64,000 nucleotides of DNA from Xanthomonas sp. Leaf148 (lineage in GTDB: Bacteria > Pseudomonadota > Gammaproteobacteria > Xanthomonadales > Xanthomonadaceae), in contig NZ_LMOP01000011.1 of the NCBI RefSeq assembly GCF_001423585.1, positions 62,001 through 126,000 of the forward strand, written 5' to 3'. The position numbers and the translations under genes were made by a program. Below the pieces are notes generated by a model. It worked only from the letters and a program-made list of their open reading frames with translations. It ran no database searches and was not told where the DNA came from. Shown here one piece after another: positions 35,940-45,269 of this stretch (position 1 is its first letter; each line of letters opens with the position of its first letter).

Positions 35940-37106
35940 TCACATCACGCGGCAGAACACGGCCTTGAGATAGCGCGATTCCTGCACGTGCGCCATGAAC
36001 GGATGGTCCGGGCCGGCACCGGCCACTTTCAGGATCTGGATGGTGCGGCCGGAGAAATACGAGGCGCGGCGCAGCATGTCCAAAAACTCCTGCTCGGCCA
36101 CCAAGCCGGTGCACGAGAAGGTGGCGAACAGGCCACCGGGCTTGACCACGCCCAGCGCCAATTTATTCATGTCCAGGTACTTCTTCAGCGCCGGGATCAC
36201 CTGTTCGCGGTCGCGGGTCATCTTGGCCGGGTCCAGGATCACCACATCGAACTGATCGCCGCGATTGGCCGCATCGCGCAGCCACGGAAAGATATCGGCC
36301 TGCACGAATTTCGGACGCACGTTGTTGAGCTTGGCGTTGCCCTTGGCAATGGCGATGACGTCTTCGTCGATATCCACGCCCAGCACCTCGGCCGCACCGC
36401 GCGCGGCCGCATACACCGCAAAGCCACCGGTGTTGCAGCACAGGTCCAGCACGGTCTTGCCTTCCACCTGCTCGCTCAGCCACTGGCGGTTATCGCGCTG
36501 GTCGGCAAAGAACCCGGTCTTGTGCGCGCCGGCCGGGTCGGCACGGAACTTGATGCCGTGCTCGGTGATCACGGACGCTTCGGTGGTGGTGTTGCTGTGG
36601 AAGTCGAAGCTTTCCTGCTTTTGCACGTGTTCGTCGGCAAAGCTGTGGAAGCGGCAACCCGGGAACTGCTCGCGCAGCGCCTCGTAGATCCACTCACGAT
36701 GGCGGAACATGCCGGCGGCGAAGAACTCCACCACCACCAGGTCGCTATAGCGGTCCACCACCAGGCCGGACAGGCCGTCGCCTTCGCTATGCACCACGCG
36801 CCAGGCATCGGAGACACCGTCGAGCTTGAGCCAGTCGCGGCGCAGGCTCACCGCCGCGGCGATCTTGCGCGAAAACCAGCCCGCATCCACCGGCACCGAC
36901 TGGTCGGTTTCCAGGATGCGCACGGCGATGCGCGAGTGGCCGTTGTAGAAGCCGCGGCCGATCCATTCCCCATCCACGCCGACCACATCGACGATGGTGC
37001 CGGGTTTGGGCTTGGCGATGGGCTTTTCGACCAGCTTCTGGAAGATCCACGGGTGGCTGGAACGCCACGCATTCTTGAGTCGGACGACGGGGACAGGAGT
37101 ATTCAT
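35940..37106 (-). CDS. Class I rRNA large-subunit methyltransferase (RlmI-like)
   Basis: 388 residues. N-terminal PUA-like domain (LKNAWRSSHPWIFQKL, DVVGVDGEWIGRGFYNGHS), an EEHAD-like middle, then a Rossmann methyltransferase: VLDLCCNTGGFAVYAAARGA (motif I), VLGVDIDEDVIAIAKGNA, FDVVILDPAKMTRDRE (motif IV, DPAK rather than DPPx) and LFATFSCTG (motif VI with the catalytic Cys). E. coli RlmI makes m5C1962 of 23S rRNA. The PUA domain and Cys pair point to the same activity. Divergent from the TerC-family gene. Confidence 0.88.
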   Translation of the reverse strand: MNTPVPVVRLKNAWRSSHPWIFQKLVEKPIAKPKPGTIVDVVGVDGEWIGRGFYNGHSRIAVRILETDQSVPVDAGWFSRKIAAAVSLRRDWLKLDGVSDAWRVVHSEGDGLSGLVVDRYSDLVVVEFFAAGMFRHREWIYEALREQFPGCRFHSFADEHVQKQESFDFHSNTTTEASVITEHGIKFRADPAGAHKTGFFADQRDNRQWLSEQVEGKTVLDLCCNTGGFAVYAAARGAAEVLGVDIDEDVIAIAKGNAKLNNVRPKFVQADIFPWLRDAANRGDQFDVVILDPAKMTRDREQVIPALKKYLDMNKLALGVVKPGGLFATFSCTGLVAEQEFLDMLRRASYFSGRTIQILKVAGAGPDHPFMAHVQESRYLKAVFCRVM

Positions 37107-37159
37107 TCACCTATTGTATCCGGCTGGATTGACGTGCCCGTCCCCGGCACGCAGAATCG

Positions 37160-37300
37160 GCCCCAGAAGGGGAGTAGCTCCCAACGTTGTCGCCGTCATT
37201 ACGAGTCCTGCTCCGGCAGACGCTCCGGTGCAACGGCAACCGGTCTGGCCGGTTGCGAGCGAGACCTTCGCCGCGCAGGCGAAGGTCCGTCACCCGGAAT
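37160..37300 (+). promoter_or_regulatory. yybP-ykoY (manganese) riboswitch upstream of the TerC gene
   Basis: The leader contains AAGGGGAGTAGCTCCC at 37168–37183, GTCGCCGTCATTACG at 37189–37203 and GCGAGACCTTCGCC at 37258–37271. The last flows into a perfect ACCTTCGCC-loop-GGCGAAGGT hairpin (37264–37288). These are the conserved parts of the yybP-ykoY aptamer, which senses Mn2+ and usually controls TerC-family or MntP-type exporters. The downstream gene 72 bp later is a TerC-family protein, which supports the call. Confidence 0.85.
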
Positions 37301-37371
37301 CCACGATTTCCGTGTCACAAGGCCTCAGCCCAACCGGCTGTCCAGGTCGTTTCACTTTTCGGGATTCTTTT

Positions 37372-38328
37372 ATGCAAACCATTGGCAATGTCTGGTTATG
37401 GGGCGGTTTCGGGGCGGTGGTGATCGCCGCGCTGCTGATCGATCTGGTGCTGATGCGCCATGGCGGCGCCCACAAGGTCACCTTCAAGGAAGCCACCTGG
37501 TGGAGCATCGGCTGGGTGCTGCTGGCGCTGGCCTTCAATGCCGGGCTGTGGTGGTACCTGCAGGGCACCATGGGCGATGCGCGGGCCGATCAGATCGGGC
37601 TGCAGTTTCTGACCGGCTACCTGGTCGAAAAATCGCTGGCGGTCGACAACATCTTCGTGTTCCTGATGGTCATGACCTACTTCGGCGTGCCCGAAGAACA
37701 GCGCCAGCGCGTGCTGATCATCGGGGTACTGGGCGCCATCGTGCTGCGCGCGATCATGATCTTCGCCGGCTCGATGCTGCTGGCCAAGTTCCATTGGCTG
37801 CTGTACGTGTTCGGTGCGTTTCTGCTGCTGACCGGCATCAAGATGTGGTTCTCCGCTGGCAAGGAGCCGGATCTGGAGACCAACCCGGTGTTGCGCTGGA
37901 TGCGCAGCCATCTGCGCCTGAGCCCGCAGTACCACGGCAACCTGCTCAGCGTGATCAAGGATGGCAAGCGCTGGTTCACCCCGCTGTTTGTGGTGTTGAT
38001 CCTGATTGCGGTGATCGACGTGATCTTTGCGGTGGACAGCATCCCGGCGATCTTTGCGATCACCACCGACCCGTTCATCGTGCTGACCTCCAACGTGTTT
38101 GCGGTGTTGGGCCTGCGCGCGATGTTCTTCCTGCTGGCCGGCATGGCCGACCGCTTCCACCTGCTGCCGTACGGCCTGGCGGTGATCCTGGTGTTCATCG
38201 GCACCAAGATGATGATCATCGATCTGTACAAGATCCCGGTGCTGGTCTCGCTGGCGGTCGTGGTCACGATCCTGGTGGCCACCATCATGCTGAGCCTGTT
38301 GCGCCCGGCCAAGCCTGCCGGGCACTGA
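37372..38328 (+). CDS. TerC/Alx family membrane protein, probable manganese exporter
   Basis: 318 residues from the ATG at 37372, right after the aptamer. About nine membrane segments; family signatures are FLTGYLVEKSLAVDNIFVFL (acidic residues in TM) and DVIFAVDSIPAIFAITTDPFIVLTSN, with RAMFFLLAGMADRF near the end. Alx and other TerC members with yybP-ykoY leaders have been linked to Mn2+ export or loading of exported proteins with Mn2+. The shift in the first residues (MQTIGNVWLWGGFGAVV) and its own leader define the start. Confidence 0.93.
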   Translation: MQTIGNVWLWGGFGAVVIAALLIDLVLMRHGGAHKVTFKEATWWSIGWVLLALAFNAGLWWYLQGTMGDARADQIGLQFLTGYLVEKSLAVDNIFVFLMVMTYFGVPEEQRQRVLIIGVLGAIVLRAIMIFAGSMLLAKFHWLLYVFGAFLLLTGIKMWFSAGKEPDLETNPVLRWMRSHLRLSPQYHGNLLSVIKDGKRWFTPLFVVLILIAVIDVIFAVDSIPAIFAITTDPFIVLTSNVFAVLGLRAMFFLLAGMADRFHLLPYGLAVILVFIGTKMMIIDLYKIPVLVSLAVVVTILVATIMLSLLRPAKPAGH

Positions 38329-38333
38329 CCGGC

Positions 38334-38413
<80 letters not shown>

Positions 38414-38627
38414 AGTTGTGCTTTGCTGCAGATGGTGGTGCAAGGGACGCCGCGGTTTCGCTTCGTCTCTTGCCACTGAGCCGGGTCGTGGTCTTCGGCC
38501 TTGATCGGTGGCTACGCCGCCCACTGCTCGGCTGGGCCGCAGCGCACCACAGGCGATACCGGAACATCGGCGCCGCGCCCTGGTTGCCACCCGATCCTCT
38601 GCGGTGAATTGTTTGCCGCCGCGGCCT

Positions 38628-38658
38628 GCCTGCCGGGCGTTGCATCAGCCCGGCAGGC
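38628..38658. other. Perfect 11-bp-stem hairpin in the rhomboid upstream region
   Basis: GCCTGCCGGGC (38628–38638) and GCCCGGCAGGC (38648–38658) form a perfect stem with a nine-base loop, 85 bp before the rhomboid start. There is no U-run on either strand, so it is not a standard terminator; it may be a transcript-processing or protein-binding site. Confidence 0.5.
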
Positions 38659-38742
38659 GGCGGGATTGTCCCGTCGCCGGATCCGGTTATCCCGCGCTCA
38701 CGGGGCTTGCAAAGGCAAAACCACGCCGCCATCCGTGAATGT

Positions 38743-39528
38743 ATGACACCGCATTCTGTTGCCTCCGATGCCACCACCCAGAGCCGCCTGGACCGCTCGC
38801 GGGTCCTGCGCGCCTTCAACATCAGCTTGGCCGCCGTGTTGCTACTGGTGGCGGTGTTCACCGCGCAAGGCATGTTCGACTGGCGCGCCTGGGCGGTCGC
38901 GCCACTGCAGGCCGACGGGCTGATCGGCATCCTCACCGCGCCGCTGTTGCACGGCTCGCTCGCGCATCTGGGCGCCAATGCGGCGGCGCTGCTGATTCTG
39001 GGCACCTTGGCCGGCAGCGTGTACCCGCGCGCCACCGCCATGGCATTGCCGCTGCTGTGGCTGGGCTCGGGGCTGGGCGCGTGGCTGCTGGGCGAGCCTG
39101 GCAGCCGCCACCTGGGCGCCAGCGGCGTCACCCACGGCCTGATGTTTCTGGTGTTTGTGCTGGGCCTGCTAAGGCGCGACCGCCCGGCCATCGCCACCAG
39201 CATGATCGCCTTCCTGTTCTACGGCGGCATGTTGGTGACCATCCTGCCGCACGAAGCCGGCGTGTCCTGGCAATCGCATCTGGGCGGCGCGGTGGCCGGC
39301 TTGATCGCCGCGCTGCTGCTACGCCTGCGCGACCCGCAGCAAGCCAAGCCGCGCTACAGCTGGGAAGATGAGGACGAGGACGCCGCCTGGGAAGTGCGCG
39401 ACGCCGAGCACGCGATGCTGGAACCACCGCCGCCGCGTCAGGTACCGGTGCTGTGGCAACGCCAGGACGACGGCTCGGAAAACGTGGTACTGCATTTCCC
39501 GCCGCGCGAGCGCCCACCAGGTACTTAG
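38743..39528 (+). CDS. Rhomboid family intramembrane serine protease
   Basis: The ATG at 38743 gives 261 residues. About six membrane helices; L1 contains LTAPLLHGSLAHLGANAAAL (conserved H…N), the catalytic serine is in GASGVTHG (GxSG), and the catalytic His is in WQSHLGGAVAG. A charged cytoplasmic tail follows (RYSWEDEDEDAAWEVRDAEH…PPPPRQVPVLW), longer than in GlpG-like members. It cleaves within the membrane; substrates are unknown. Isolated gene with unusual repeats upstream. Confidence 0.92.
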   Translation: MTPHSVASDATTQSRLDRSRVLRAFNISLAAVLLLVAVFTAQGMFDWRAWAVAPLQADGLIGILTAPLLHGSLAHLGANAAALLILGTLAGSVYPRATAMALPLLWLGSGLGAWLLGEPGSRHLGASGVTHGLMFLVFVLGLLRRDRPAIATSMIAFLFYGGMLVTILPHEAGVSWQSHLGGAVAGLIAALLLRLRDPQQAKPRYSWEDEDEDAAWEVRDAEHAMLEPPPPRQVPVLWQRQDDGSENVVLHFPPRERPPGT

Positions 39529-39568
39529 TACCTGCATGAAACGATGATCGAAACGATGCTGAGCTCCC

Positions 39569-39751
39569 GTAGGAGCGTGCCTGCGCGCGACGGGGCGTTA
39601 CCGACGATGCCAGGCACGATAGGTGTCCGAGGATCACGCAACGTGAGCGTTGCTGCAACACGAAGTGCGTCGTCATCGCATCCCGCGCGAGTGTGCCCGC
39701 GCGCGATGCAGCTACCCCGGTGATGCCCGTCGCGCTCAGGCGCGCTCCTAC
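39569..39751. repeat. Degenerate GTAGGAGCG-type palindromic element
   Basis: Begins GTAGGAGCG at 39569, contains GGGCGTTACCGACGATGCC, and ends CGCGCTCCTAC at 39751. The same outer ends and inner GCGTTACC…ATGCC core appear in the triple array at 17674–18090, but here the two ends are 183 bp apart instead of 68, so the element has been interrupted or is two half-elements. It fills the gap between the convergent rhomboid and glycerophosphodiesterase genes. Confidence 0.65.
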
Positions 39752-39762
39752 GAACGCGCTAC

Positions 39763-40863
39763 CTATCGCGGTGCTTGCCCGCGCAACGCACGCCGCGCCA
39801 GACCCGGATCATCGGCAAAGAACGCATCGATGCCCGTGTCTAGATAGGTCTTGAGCTCGGCCAAGGCACCTGCGTCGTTACGCTCGGTCACCGCGCCGCT
39901 ACTGCGGTTATCGGCGGCCAGAAAGTAATTTTCCGGACGGAACGTATACGGCTGCACCTGCAATCCGGCTGCATGCGCATCGCGCACCAGGCTGGTCGGC
40001 GTACCCAGCCGTTGCTGCGCGTCCAGCGGAATGATGGCGCGGATATCCGGCCCGATCGCATCGGCGTAGCTGGCAACCTGCTTGAGCCCGGCCGGGGTCA
40101 TTAACTGCGCATAGGTGCCGGGCGCGTCGCCCTTGCCCGCATCGGGCAACGGCATCTGCGCCCCACCCAGCAACTGCAGCAGGCGGATGTTGCTTTGCCG
40201 CCCGATCTTGCCGCGCAGGTACCGCAGATTGCCGGTCTCGAACGACTGAATCACCACCGGCGCCGTGCGCGTATACGCATGCGCGTGCAAGGCGGCCAGC
40301 ACCTTGTCTTCCATCGGCAAACCGAGCGCACTGAAATAACTCGGATGCTTGATTTCCGGAATCAGCCCGATCGTGCGCCCGGTTGCGGCAGATTCGGCTG
40401 CGACGAAATCGATGATCTCGTCGAAGGTCACGATCTGAAACTGCCCGTCCCAGCGCGTGCCACGCAGTTGCGGCAACCGCTCGCGCGCGCGCAGCGTCTT
40501 CAACTCGTTCAAGCTGAAGTCTTCGGTGAACCAGCCTTCCATCGATTGCCCATCGATGGTCTTGCGGGTCTTGCGCGCGGCAAACTCCGGGTGACTGGCC
40601 ACATCGGTGGTGCCACCGATCTCGTTCTCGTGGCGCGCCACCAGCACGCCATCTTTGGTGGACACCAGATCTGGTTCGACAAAATCGGCGCCATCGACGA
40701 TCGCCTTGGCGTAAGAGGCCAAGGTGTGTTCCGGGCGCAACGCACTGGCGCCACGGTGCGCAAAGATCTGCACCGTCTTGGCCAACGGCGCCTCGGCCAA
40801 AACGGGCCCGCTCATGCTGACCATCATCGCTCCCAACACCAACGCACGGTGGAACTGCATCAT
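39763..40863 (-). CDS. glpQ: Periplasmic glycerophosphodiester phosphodiesterase
   Basis: 366 residues; signal peptide MMQFHRALVLGAMMVSMSGPVLA cut. GDPD motifs: FAHRGASALRPEHTLASY (His and Glu), EPDLVSTKDGVLVARHE (Asp, His), and the GLIPEIKHPSYF block with the metal-binding Glu. The length, periplasmic signal and HRG.S…PEHT pattern fit GlpQ, which releases glycerol-3-phosphate and an alcohol from glycerophosphodiesters. Two ATGs are in tandem; either could be used after AGGAGAG. Next to a TonB receptor and an acid phosphatase gene. Confidence 0.9.
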   Translation of the reverse strand: MMQFHRALVLGAMMVSMSGPVLAEAPLAKTVQIFAHRGASALRPEHTLASYAKAIVDGADFVEPDLVSTKDGVLVARHENEIGGTTDVASHPEFAARKTRKTIDGQSMEGWFTEDFSLNELKTLRARERLPQLRGTRWDGQFQIVTFDEIIDFVAAESAATGRTIGLIPEIKHPSYFSALGLPMEDKVLAALHAHAYTRTAPVVIQSFETGNLRYLRGKIGRQSNIRLLQLLGGAQMPLPDAGKGDAPGTYAQLMTPAGLKQVASYADAIGPDIRAIIPLDAQQRLGTPTSLVRDAHAAGLQVQPYTFRPENYFLAADNRSSGAVTERNDAGALAELKTYLDTGIDAFFADDPGLARRALRGQAPR

Positions 40864-41112
40864 GCCTCTCTCCTACGAAAAAGCAGCCATCAACACCACC
40901 GCGTCATCGCCATACCAGCTTGGCCGACGATCGAGCAGAGATGCACGCCCGTGCATCCCGCTTCCTCCGCATCGTCCGCGCCCGCCCGACAATCACTCGC
41001 TAGGTGGTGTCAGCCACTCTAAGACTATTCACGTCGATCAACATCGGAAATCAATCAGCAGCAACCAGACCTGCTGTTAGGATTCCCGATTCCCCATTCC
41101 CAAATCCCGTCC

Positions 41113-43419
41113 TCAGAACTTGGCATCCAGCGTCAAGAACACCTGCCGCGGCGCACTGGCGTGGAACGCCAACTGCCGCCCATTCGGATCGCTGTTGGCG
41201 AACGCGGTGAGGTTGGAGGCGTAGCGCTTGTCGGTGAGGTTGGTGACGTTGAGCGAGAGCTTGAGCGACTGCAGCACGCTGACCTGGCCGAACTCATAGC
41301 CGGCACCGGCATCGAATGACGTGTAACCGCCAAAGCCCTGATCGTTGGTGTAGGTGTAGAAGCGTTCACCGGTGTACTTGCCGCGCAGGTTGACGTTCCA
41401 ACCGGCGTAATTGAAGGCGATTTCGCTAGCGAACATGCGCTTGGGCGTATCCACCGTGGTCTTGCCGGCGGTGGCAATGGTCACCCCGTTCTGCACGTAG
41501 TTGTCGTCGTAGGTGGAGCGGTTGATCGACGCCGAGTTGTACCACTGCAGGTAGCTGGTGGGCTTCCAGATCACCGTCAGTTCGCCACCGCGGCTGCTCA
41601 CCGAGCCCACGTTGAAGAAGCGCGTGGTGCAGGCCGGCGTGGTGCCCTGCTGGATGCTGGGGCAGGGATTGAGCGAGAGCAGACGGTTGTCGAAGGTGAC
41701 GTCATAGCCCACCAGCGAGGCCTCGAAGCGATCACGCACGAAGCGGTAACCGGCTTCCATGGTGCGCGACTTTTCCGGCTCCAGCGCACCGACGCTGGCA
41801 TCGAACGAAGCTTGGGTCACCAGCAACGGACCACCGGCGCCGCCGCCCTGAAACGCAGCGATGTTTTCTGCGTAGGAGGCAAACACTTCCTGGCCTTCGG
41901 CAAGGCGATAGCCCAGCCCGATCTGCGGCAGCACCGACTCGCTGGCCTTGATCGAACCAGTGGCCACCGGCGCTTCCACCGCGATGCCCGGCGTCTCGCG
42001 TGCGGTCATTTCGGTGCTCGGGCTCTTGATGCCCAGATCCAGGCTCAGGCGCTCGTCGAGAAACTTGAAACTACCCTGCACGTAGAACTGCCGGGTGGTG
42101 ATCACGTAGTTCTGCGAGAACAGCCGACGGTTGGGATTTTGCAGAAACTTGTCGTCGTCCACCGGCCCGGTGATCCAGTAGAAATTGCGCTCCACATCGT
42201 GGTGATTGCGCTCGTACCACAGCCCGGCTTCCAGATGATGCGGGCCAAGGTCCCAACCCAGCGAGGCGATGCCGCCGGTGCGGTTGATCCAGTAATTGGT
42301 GCTGCGGATCGAGATCGGCAGTGCCTGCGGTGTGCCCGGATTGGAGGCCTGGCCCGGCGACCACCAATGGCCCTGCCCCTTGTTTTCATGGTGATACACC
42401 TGCGTGTGCAGGCTGATCGCATCGTTGGGCTGGAAGTCGCCGGCGACATAGAACAGATCGTCGTCGCGCAGCGCACGGCTCTGGTAGTACGCGTCGTCGA
42501 CGTTATCCACGCCACCGCTGAAGCCGCAACGTGCGGCATTGCGCGTGGCCGGCGCGCAGTACGCGGCCGCCAGTGCACGGTTCCAATCTGGTGCGTACAG
42601 ATTCCAGTCCCAGCCCAGACCACGTGCCATGCCGCTCTTGGACAGATAGGAATAATCGGCCTGCGAGGTGCGCGAGGTATCGGCGAAAGCAGTCAGCTTG
42701 CCGCCGTCGAACTGGTACACGCCCTTGGCGTTGAACTGCCGCGTGGTGGTCGGCGATTCCGGACGCGCCCACATGTCCGCGGTGGCTTCGATTCCCGACA
42801 GATACGCAGAAAAGCCGTTGTAATCGCCGGTATCTACGCGCAGGAAAGTGCGACGGTTGGCATCGGACCCCAGCGTCTGCGAGACCTGCCCGCCGAACAC
42901 GCTGGACGGGTCGGCCGAGTAGTACTGGATGGTGCCGCCGAGGTTGCTGGTGGACGCCGTGCCCAACGCACCGATGCCCGAGGCCAGCTCCACGCCACCA
43001 AAGTTTTCTGCGATCAACGCGCGGCTGATGTTGAGGCCGTTGTAGTTGCCATAGGCGTTATCGCCCAGCGGCAGACCGTCGAGCGTATAGCCCAGACGCG
43101 TGCCATTGAAGCCACGCAGGCTGATCGTCTGCGATTCTTCATTGGCACCGAAGGCATCGTTGGATTGCACGTTGACGCCCGGCATGCGGTTGAGCAGCTT
43201 CTGGATGCTGGTGCCCGGCGGCAGCACCGGAATGTCCTGCTGGGTGATGCGCTGCACCTGACGCGTTTCGCCCTGGCCAATCACCGACACCGCATCGAGC
43301 TGCTGCACGGTGGAGCCGGTATCGGCGGACACGTCGGCCGGCGTATCGGCGGCATGCGCGGCCGGCGACAACACAAGCGCAGTGAGAACGGCAGCACTTA
43401 AGAGATGGGTCTTGGGCAT
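41113..43419 (-). CDS. TonB-dependent receptor (probable phosphorus-related substrate)
   Basis: The ATG at 43419 gives 768 residues beginning MPKTHLLSAAVLTALVLSP with a signal peptide to AHAA. Plug domain: DAVSVIGQGET, IPVLPPGTSIQKLLNRMPGV, SLRGFNGTRLGYTLDGLPLG, NFGGVELASGIGALG. The barrel ends LKLSLNVTNLTDKRYASNL … VFLTLDAKF with the terminal Phe. Ligand is unknown. It is flanked by a glycerophosphodiesterase and a divergent class A acid phosphatase, with a Pho-box-like site upstream, so uptake of a phosphate-containing compound is the best guess. Confidence 0.92.
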   Translation of the reverse strand: MPKTHLLSAAVLTALVLSPAAHAADTPADVSADTGSTVQQLDAVSVIGQGETRQVQRITQQDIPVLPPGTSIQKLLNRMPGVNVQSNDAFGANEESQTISLRGFNGTRLGYTLDGLPLGDNAYGNYNGLNISRALIAENFGGVELASGIGALGTASTSNLGGTIQYYSADPSSVFGGQVSQTLGSDANRRTFLRVDTGDYNGFSAYLSGIEATADMWARPESPTTTRQFNAKGVYQFDGGKLTAFADTSRTSQADYSYLSKSGMARGLGWDWNLYAPDWNRALAAAYCAPATRNAARCGFSGGVDNVDDAYYQSRALRDDDLFYVAGDFQPNDAISLHTQVYHHENKGQGHWWSPGQASNPGTPQALPISIRSTNYWINRTGGIASLGWDLGPHHLEAGLWYERNHHDVERNFYWITGPVDDDKFLQNPNRRLFSQNYVITTRQFYVQGSFKFLDERLSLDLGIKSPSTEMTARETPGIAVEAPVATGSIKASESVLPQIGLGYRLAEGQEVFASYAENIAAFQGGGAGGPLLVTQASFDASVGALEPEKSRTMEAGYRFVRDRFEASLVGYDVTFDNRLLSLNPCPSIQQGTTPACTTRFFNVGSVSSRGGELTVIWKPTSYLQWYNSASINRSTYDDNYVQNGVTIATAGKTTVDTPKRMFASEIAFNYAGWNVNLRGKYTGERFYTYTNDQGFGGYTSFDAGAGYEFGQVSVLQSLKLSLNVTNLTDKRYASNLTAFANSDPNGRQLAFHASAPRQVFLTLDAKF

Positions 43420-43493
43420 GAGTGGCGTTGGGGGACGAGTCAAAAGATGACGGCAAGCGTGCGACAGCTGTCTTGCGTCGATGCGACGCTCAG

Positions 43494-43511
43494 ATGACAG
43501 TGCCGAGACAG
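43494..43511 (-). promoter_or_regulatory. Pho-box-like site upstream of the TonB receptor gene
   Basis: On the minus strand CTGTCTCGGCACTGTCAT: the second heptamer is identical to the PhoB half-site CTGTCAT and the first matches 5 of 7, with the correct four-base spacer. It lies 75 bp upstream of the receptor start. A weaker plus-strand site (GTGTCAT, then ACGTCGT, 43556–43573) lies 46 bp before the phosphatase start. Confidence 0.5.
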
Positions 43512-43618
43512 CTGCTGCGCATGCCGCGCTGTCGCTGCGTTGTGCTGGCATGCGCGTGTCATCTGTACGTCGTAATCTGCGCGACTCTTCCCGTCGTACT
43601 GCTTTCGAGGAATCGTCC

Positions 43619-44461
43619 ATGGCCCACCGCATCGCCCGCCACTCGCAACGGACGCTGGCAAGCGTCGCCATTGCTGCCTTGGTGATCGGCAGCGGCGTGG
43701 CCAGTGCCCGGCAACCGGCAAAGCCGACGGACTCGGTGCTCGCCACCGACGCGCGTGGATACCTGGAAAAACAGCAGCTGCCCGACAGCCTGCAGCTGGT
43801 GCCGCCCCCGCCGCAGGACGGCAGCGCCGCGCTCGCCAACGACGAAGCCATCGCCAAGTCCATGCTCGCGCTGCGCGGCACACCACGCTGGGACCTGGCT
43901 GCGCGCGACGCGGTGCTGAGCTTTCCCGACGCCGCCAGCCATTTCAGCTGCGCGCTGGGCGTGCAGATCGATCAGACCAGCACGCCGCATCTGCTGCGCC
44001 TGCTCGAGCGCAGCATGCGCGACGCCAGCAGCAGTACCAGCGCCGCCAAGTCACGCTATCAGCGCCCGCGCCCGTTCATGCGCAATGCGCAGCCGATGTG
44101 CACCCCGGCTGACGATGCGGCACTGCGCAAGAATGGCTCCTACCCGTCCGGCCACACCGCCATCGGCTGGACCTGGGGCCTGATCCTGTCCGAGATCGCT
44201 CCCGCCCAACGCAACGCGCTCCTGGCACGCGGCCGCGCCTTCGGCGACAGCCGCCTGGTCTGCAACGTGCACTGGCAAAGCGATGTCCTGCAAGGCCGAA
44301 TGATGGGCGCGGCCACCGTCGCCGCATTGCACGGCAACCCTGGGTTTGAAAAGGATCTGATCGCTGCACGCCGCGAAATCGCAAAGGCCAAGCCTGCGGA
44401 TTCGGCCACATGCGCAGCGGAAACGGCGGCTTTGCAGACAGTGTTGCCGGGCGCGATGTAG
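43619..44461 (+). CDS. Class A non-specific acid phosphatase (PAP2 superfamily)
   Basis: 280 residues from the ATG at 43619 (GAGG upstream), with a signal peptide (…ALVIGSGVASA-R). PAP2 motifs in order: KSRYQRPRP (KxxxxxxRP), GSYPSGHTAIGW (PSGH) and GDSRLVCNVHWQSD (SRxxxxxHxxxD). This is the PhoC/PhoN class A layout. It would dephosphorylate organic phosphates in the periplasm. Divergent from the TonB receptor, sharing a 199-bp control region. Confidence 0.92.
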   Translation: MAHRIARHSQRTLASVAIAALVIGSGVASARQPAKPTDSVLATDARGYLEKQQLPDSLQLVPPPPQDGSAALANDEAIAKSMLALRGTPRWDLAARDAVLSFPDAASHFSCALGVQIDQTSTPHLLRLLERSMRDASSSTSAAKSRYQRPRPFMRNAQPMCTPADDAALRKNGSYPSGHTAIGWTWGLILSEIAPAQRNALLARGRAFGDSRLVCNVHWQSDVLQGRMMGAATVAALHGNPGFEKDLIAARREIAKAKPADSATCAAETAALQTVLPGAM

Positions 44462-45269
44462 GCAACAGCGCACGTTGCCCTGTTTGACTGGAACGGCCAT
44501 GCCAGCCTGAAGTGCGCTGGCCTGTGTGCAGCGGTCTTACCGAACGTCGGCCGGCGACAGCCCACCGATCTGCGGCCGATGCACGTGCGACACCAACAAA
44601 GCGAAGAGCCGCGTCATGCACGAGGAACGCGGAAAACTGCGCCTTAGCGTGGGCCTATGCGCCACTGGTACGCGGACCCAAGCAGACCTACCGCAGCAGG
44701 CCTACCGCCCGAGCACGCAGAACCGGCGCCAGGCCGGGCAGCGTCGTAGGCCTTGCAGCAGGCGCTCCAATAACCCGGGGTGCAGCAGCACCTGCGCGTT
44801 CTCAACGAGTCGTGAAGCGGCCTTGCAGCCCTTATTCGGCGCGCTACGCCTTCTTGATCATGCAGTGACCGTGGCGATCCAGCATCCACACACCGCCTGG
44901 GCAAGCACGACGCCTGTCTTGCAACGCCTGACGCTACAAGTCCCGGGGTCCTGGTATCGCTCCGCTTCGACGACCTGGCCCCCTGTAGCACTGCCGCCTG
45001 TCTAGCGCTGGTACCTCACGGCTGAATACTTCATTCCCTTACAGCATCTGCGCGTCCGAATCTCGGCCCAAAAGCACTGAATTTGGCAATCTTTGCCGGA
45101 TGATGACATTTCCGTACATCTTCGATTAATCTTCAGACAGGCTTCAGGAATGTGACATCCGTTCGGGTTGTCGACATCGTGCCCTGAAACCCAGCTCCCC
45201 CTCGACTGCGCTCGCAGTCGAGTCCCACGTCTGCAGTATCCGTGACCGAATTCATCAGGAGAGAGAGGA
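44462..45269. other. 808-bp region without a recognisable gene
   Basis: Both strands were read in all frames; open stretches are short and resemble shadow sequence. The right third becomes AT-richer (around 45020–45180, e.g. GATTAATCTTCAGACAGGCTTC) and should hold the promoter of the following TonB receptor. A perfect hairpin, CTCGACTGCG-CT-CGCAGTCGAG, is at 45201–45222, 47 bp before that start. Part of the left portion may be decayed coding DNA, but I cannot name it. Confidence 0.5.
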
